Positions 62,404 to 64,000 of a stretch of DNA of 64,000 bases are shown in pieces. The notes under the pieces are model-generated. The model did not search any database. It was given only the letters and a program-made list of their open reading frames with translations, and was not told where the DNA came from. How positions within the stretch are numbered: position 1 is the first letter of the stretch; each line of letters opens with the position of its first letter. A program made the translations under genes and the position numbers. The stretch comes from Montifringilla adamsi (Eukaryota; Chordata; Aves; Passeriformes; Passeridae): NCBI GenBank assembly GCA_017590115.1, contig JAGGNK010000003.1, positions 930,001 through 994,000 on the forward strand, given 5' to 3'.

Positions 62404-62435
62404 ATTTTTGTAATACTAGAAAGTATTACAAAAAT
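62404..62435. repeat. Perfect 14-bp hairpin
   Basis: ATTTTTGTAATACT at 62,404-62,417 and its exact complement at 62,422-62,435 around a 4-base loop, just outside the 5' break of the second ERV. Confidence 0.8.
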
Positions 62436-63400
62436 TTTCACAAATCCCGAAAAGTGACAATATTGGAAGTCCATCTCAGTTTCAACTGATACCTATTTTG
62501 AAGCATATACCTTTATAACTGCCAATAAAAGTAGTGTCTCATATGAATGGGTTAGCAATGAGCACAGAGACAGTTAGAGAACTATTGATGGAGTAAATGT
62601 CATTACTGATGCCTCAGATGTCCTCCTGTTCAAGGTGTGAATCTCACTGGTAACAATTTTTACAGAGATCTGAAGATTCCACCGTTATTTGGGTAGCACA
62701 CATGTACCTTATGAAGTGTTGTTACTTCAGTACTTTCAGAAAACACTGGATATATTTACAAAGACAAGGCTTTCACTACAGTGTACCATGATTACATGCT
62801 GTTGTGATTATGTGTACAGTGCTTGTAGCATCAAAATGCAATGCTGCCTAGGCAAAAGCAGACTGGCTGTCCCAATACTGAGCAGTTCACCCGAGCACAT
62901 ACTACCAAAATGACTTCCATGTGTCTGACAGCCAGTAACTGCAAGGAAGATATCGCATATCTGGAAGTCCAGAATACATTCAGCTTTTCCAAATAGAAAA
63001 TTTTATGCTAAAAAGTGGGTTTTCCTGAGGAAAGCATGGTGTCAGTTACAGCTATGTGATTAAAAGAAAATCTGAGCTGACTCAGTTTGTGACACCTTCT
63101 GATTTAAGAATCTAAACTGGGACATAAAATATCCTTCATTCACCTGTTAGTGCATTCAGTGACAAAATTTTCAGTGATTACAGCATGTTTTCCATAGGAT
63201 CTCCGTTTCTATTTTCAAACTGTTGTTTTCTAGTTAAAAGTTTGTCCATAGAAGCAGAGGAGCCCAAAGAAGTATGCCTGACTGGCATATAGCAATCCAT
63301 ACAAATACTGAAGAATTGCTTTACAGATATCGATTTTACTGTATTTTTCTTTGTATTGGTCTAGGTTAGAGGGAAAGAAACAGGTCCCTTAGTTTCTAGT
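62436..63400. other. Non-coding stretch
   Basis: No viral continuation, exon or repeat family recognised. Confidence 0.5.
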
Positions 63401-63900
63401 AGTCAATACTATATTATGATCATGTTTTAGGAATGGTAGCCCCAATTCAGTGCCCCCACTGAGACTCTCTAAACCATCTTTCTCTCTCAGCCCCTTCTTC
63501 CCCCCTTCTTTTCCCTGCAGTGGGCTATAGAGAATTGGAGACACAAAAGGCAAATATGACTGGTTGAGATAAAAGCAATTTACTGCAAAGAACAATGTGA
63601 TAAGAAAATTAACAATAACAACAATACTTAAGACAGAGGGTAGAAGAAAATAAATGATTCATGCAGAAAATCCCCAAACCATATCACATTTTCTTGACCA
63701 GAAGAAGCCCCTTTTCTCAAGAAGAGAATCCCTTTCCCCTGCTCCCAGCAATGATGGGAGGTGGTATAAAAGAAGCTCTGGGTACCAACCATGGCACCTT
63801 CTGGAAAAACCCTGTCCTGGCAAGAACACTTCTACAAACCTAGCTTAAATGCTAAATACAAGTGCACATTTTCATTAGGGTTCAAAGTAATAGCTCACTA
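63401..63900. repeat. Possible LTR-type interspersed repeat with TATA-like box
   Basis: The block contains C/T-rich runs (63,480-63,515), then an A-rich stretch, then GGTGGTATAAAAGAAGC, a clean TATA-type box at 63,765-63,771 on the plus strand. The texture resembles avian LTRs or ERV-derived repeats, but termini, poly(A) signal and coding pieces are not clear. Confidence 0.25.
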
Positions 63901-64000
63901 CAGCTGTTCACCTTCATGTTATTGAGCATGTAAACAAAAAAGAAAGTATTTGGCATTATCTTTACAGTACAGCTTTCCTTTTTTATCCAGAGTCTCACAA

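Noticed and set aside
1..64000. CRISPR arrays, bacterial operons, tRNA or rRNA genes
   Set aside because: No regularly spaced repeats, ribosome-site-led genes or cloverleaf patterns; the sequence is vertebrate-like.

Overview
The window looks like a bird (sauropsid) nuclear genome: AT-rich, intron-like or intergenic DNA with few dispersed repeats. The repeats that can be recognised are CR1-type LINE pieces and class I (gamma/epsilon-like) endogenous retroviruses (ERVs). The order of bird cannot be fixed from sequence alone. I could not support any host protein-coding exon, tRNA, rRNA or CRISPR array. Two runs of N (27,468-27,943 and 42,037-42,079) are assembly gaps.

Layout. (1) 1-438 is a minus-strand LTR cut off by the window edge. 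(2) 3,324-about 9,510 is the best-preserved element: a 5'-truncated minus-strand ERV. In its own direction it holds reverse transcriptase, RNase H, integrase, a small Cys-rich reading frame that overlaps the pol stop, a long env, a polypurine tract and a very short 211-bp 3' LTR. gag, protease and the 5' LTR are missing, and pol and env carry several nonsense codons and frameshifts. (3) 9.5-26.2 kb is AT-rich DNA with simple repeats and hairpins. (4) About 26.2-26.8 kb is a CpG-rich patch that looks like a minus-strand solo LTR. (5) 27.4-28.0 kb is a gap with near-duplicate flanks. (6) 30.7-31.2 kb and 52.7-53.2 kb are CR1-type LINE pieces, and 54.4-54.7 kb is a piece of what looks like an L2-type LINE reverse transcriptase. 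(7) 59.7-62.3 kb is a second, more decayed minus-strand class I ERV: pol remnants, env almost wholly deleted, and a complete 479-bp 3' LTR with a poly(A) signal and a perfect R-region hairpin. (8) 63.4-63.9 kb is a possible unclassified repeat with a TATA-like box.

How it fits together. Nothing here forms a working operon-like unit; the organised content is retroviral. In the first ERV the order pol, small ORF, env, polypurine tract, LTR is that of a simple retrovirus with one extra short frame between pol and env. The points most worth a second look are that Cys-rich frame, an Env surface subunit with a long charged coiled coil, and the contrast between a frameshift-ridden pol and an env whose last 615 codons carry no frameshift.
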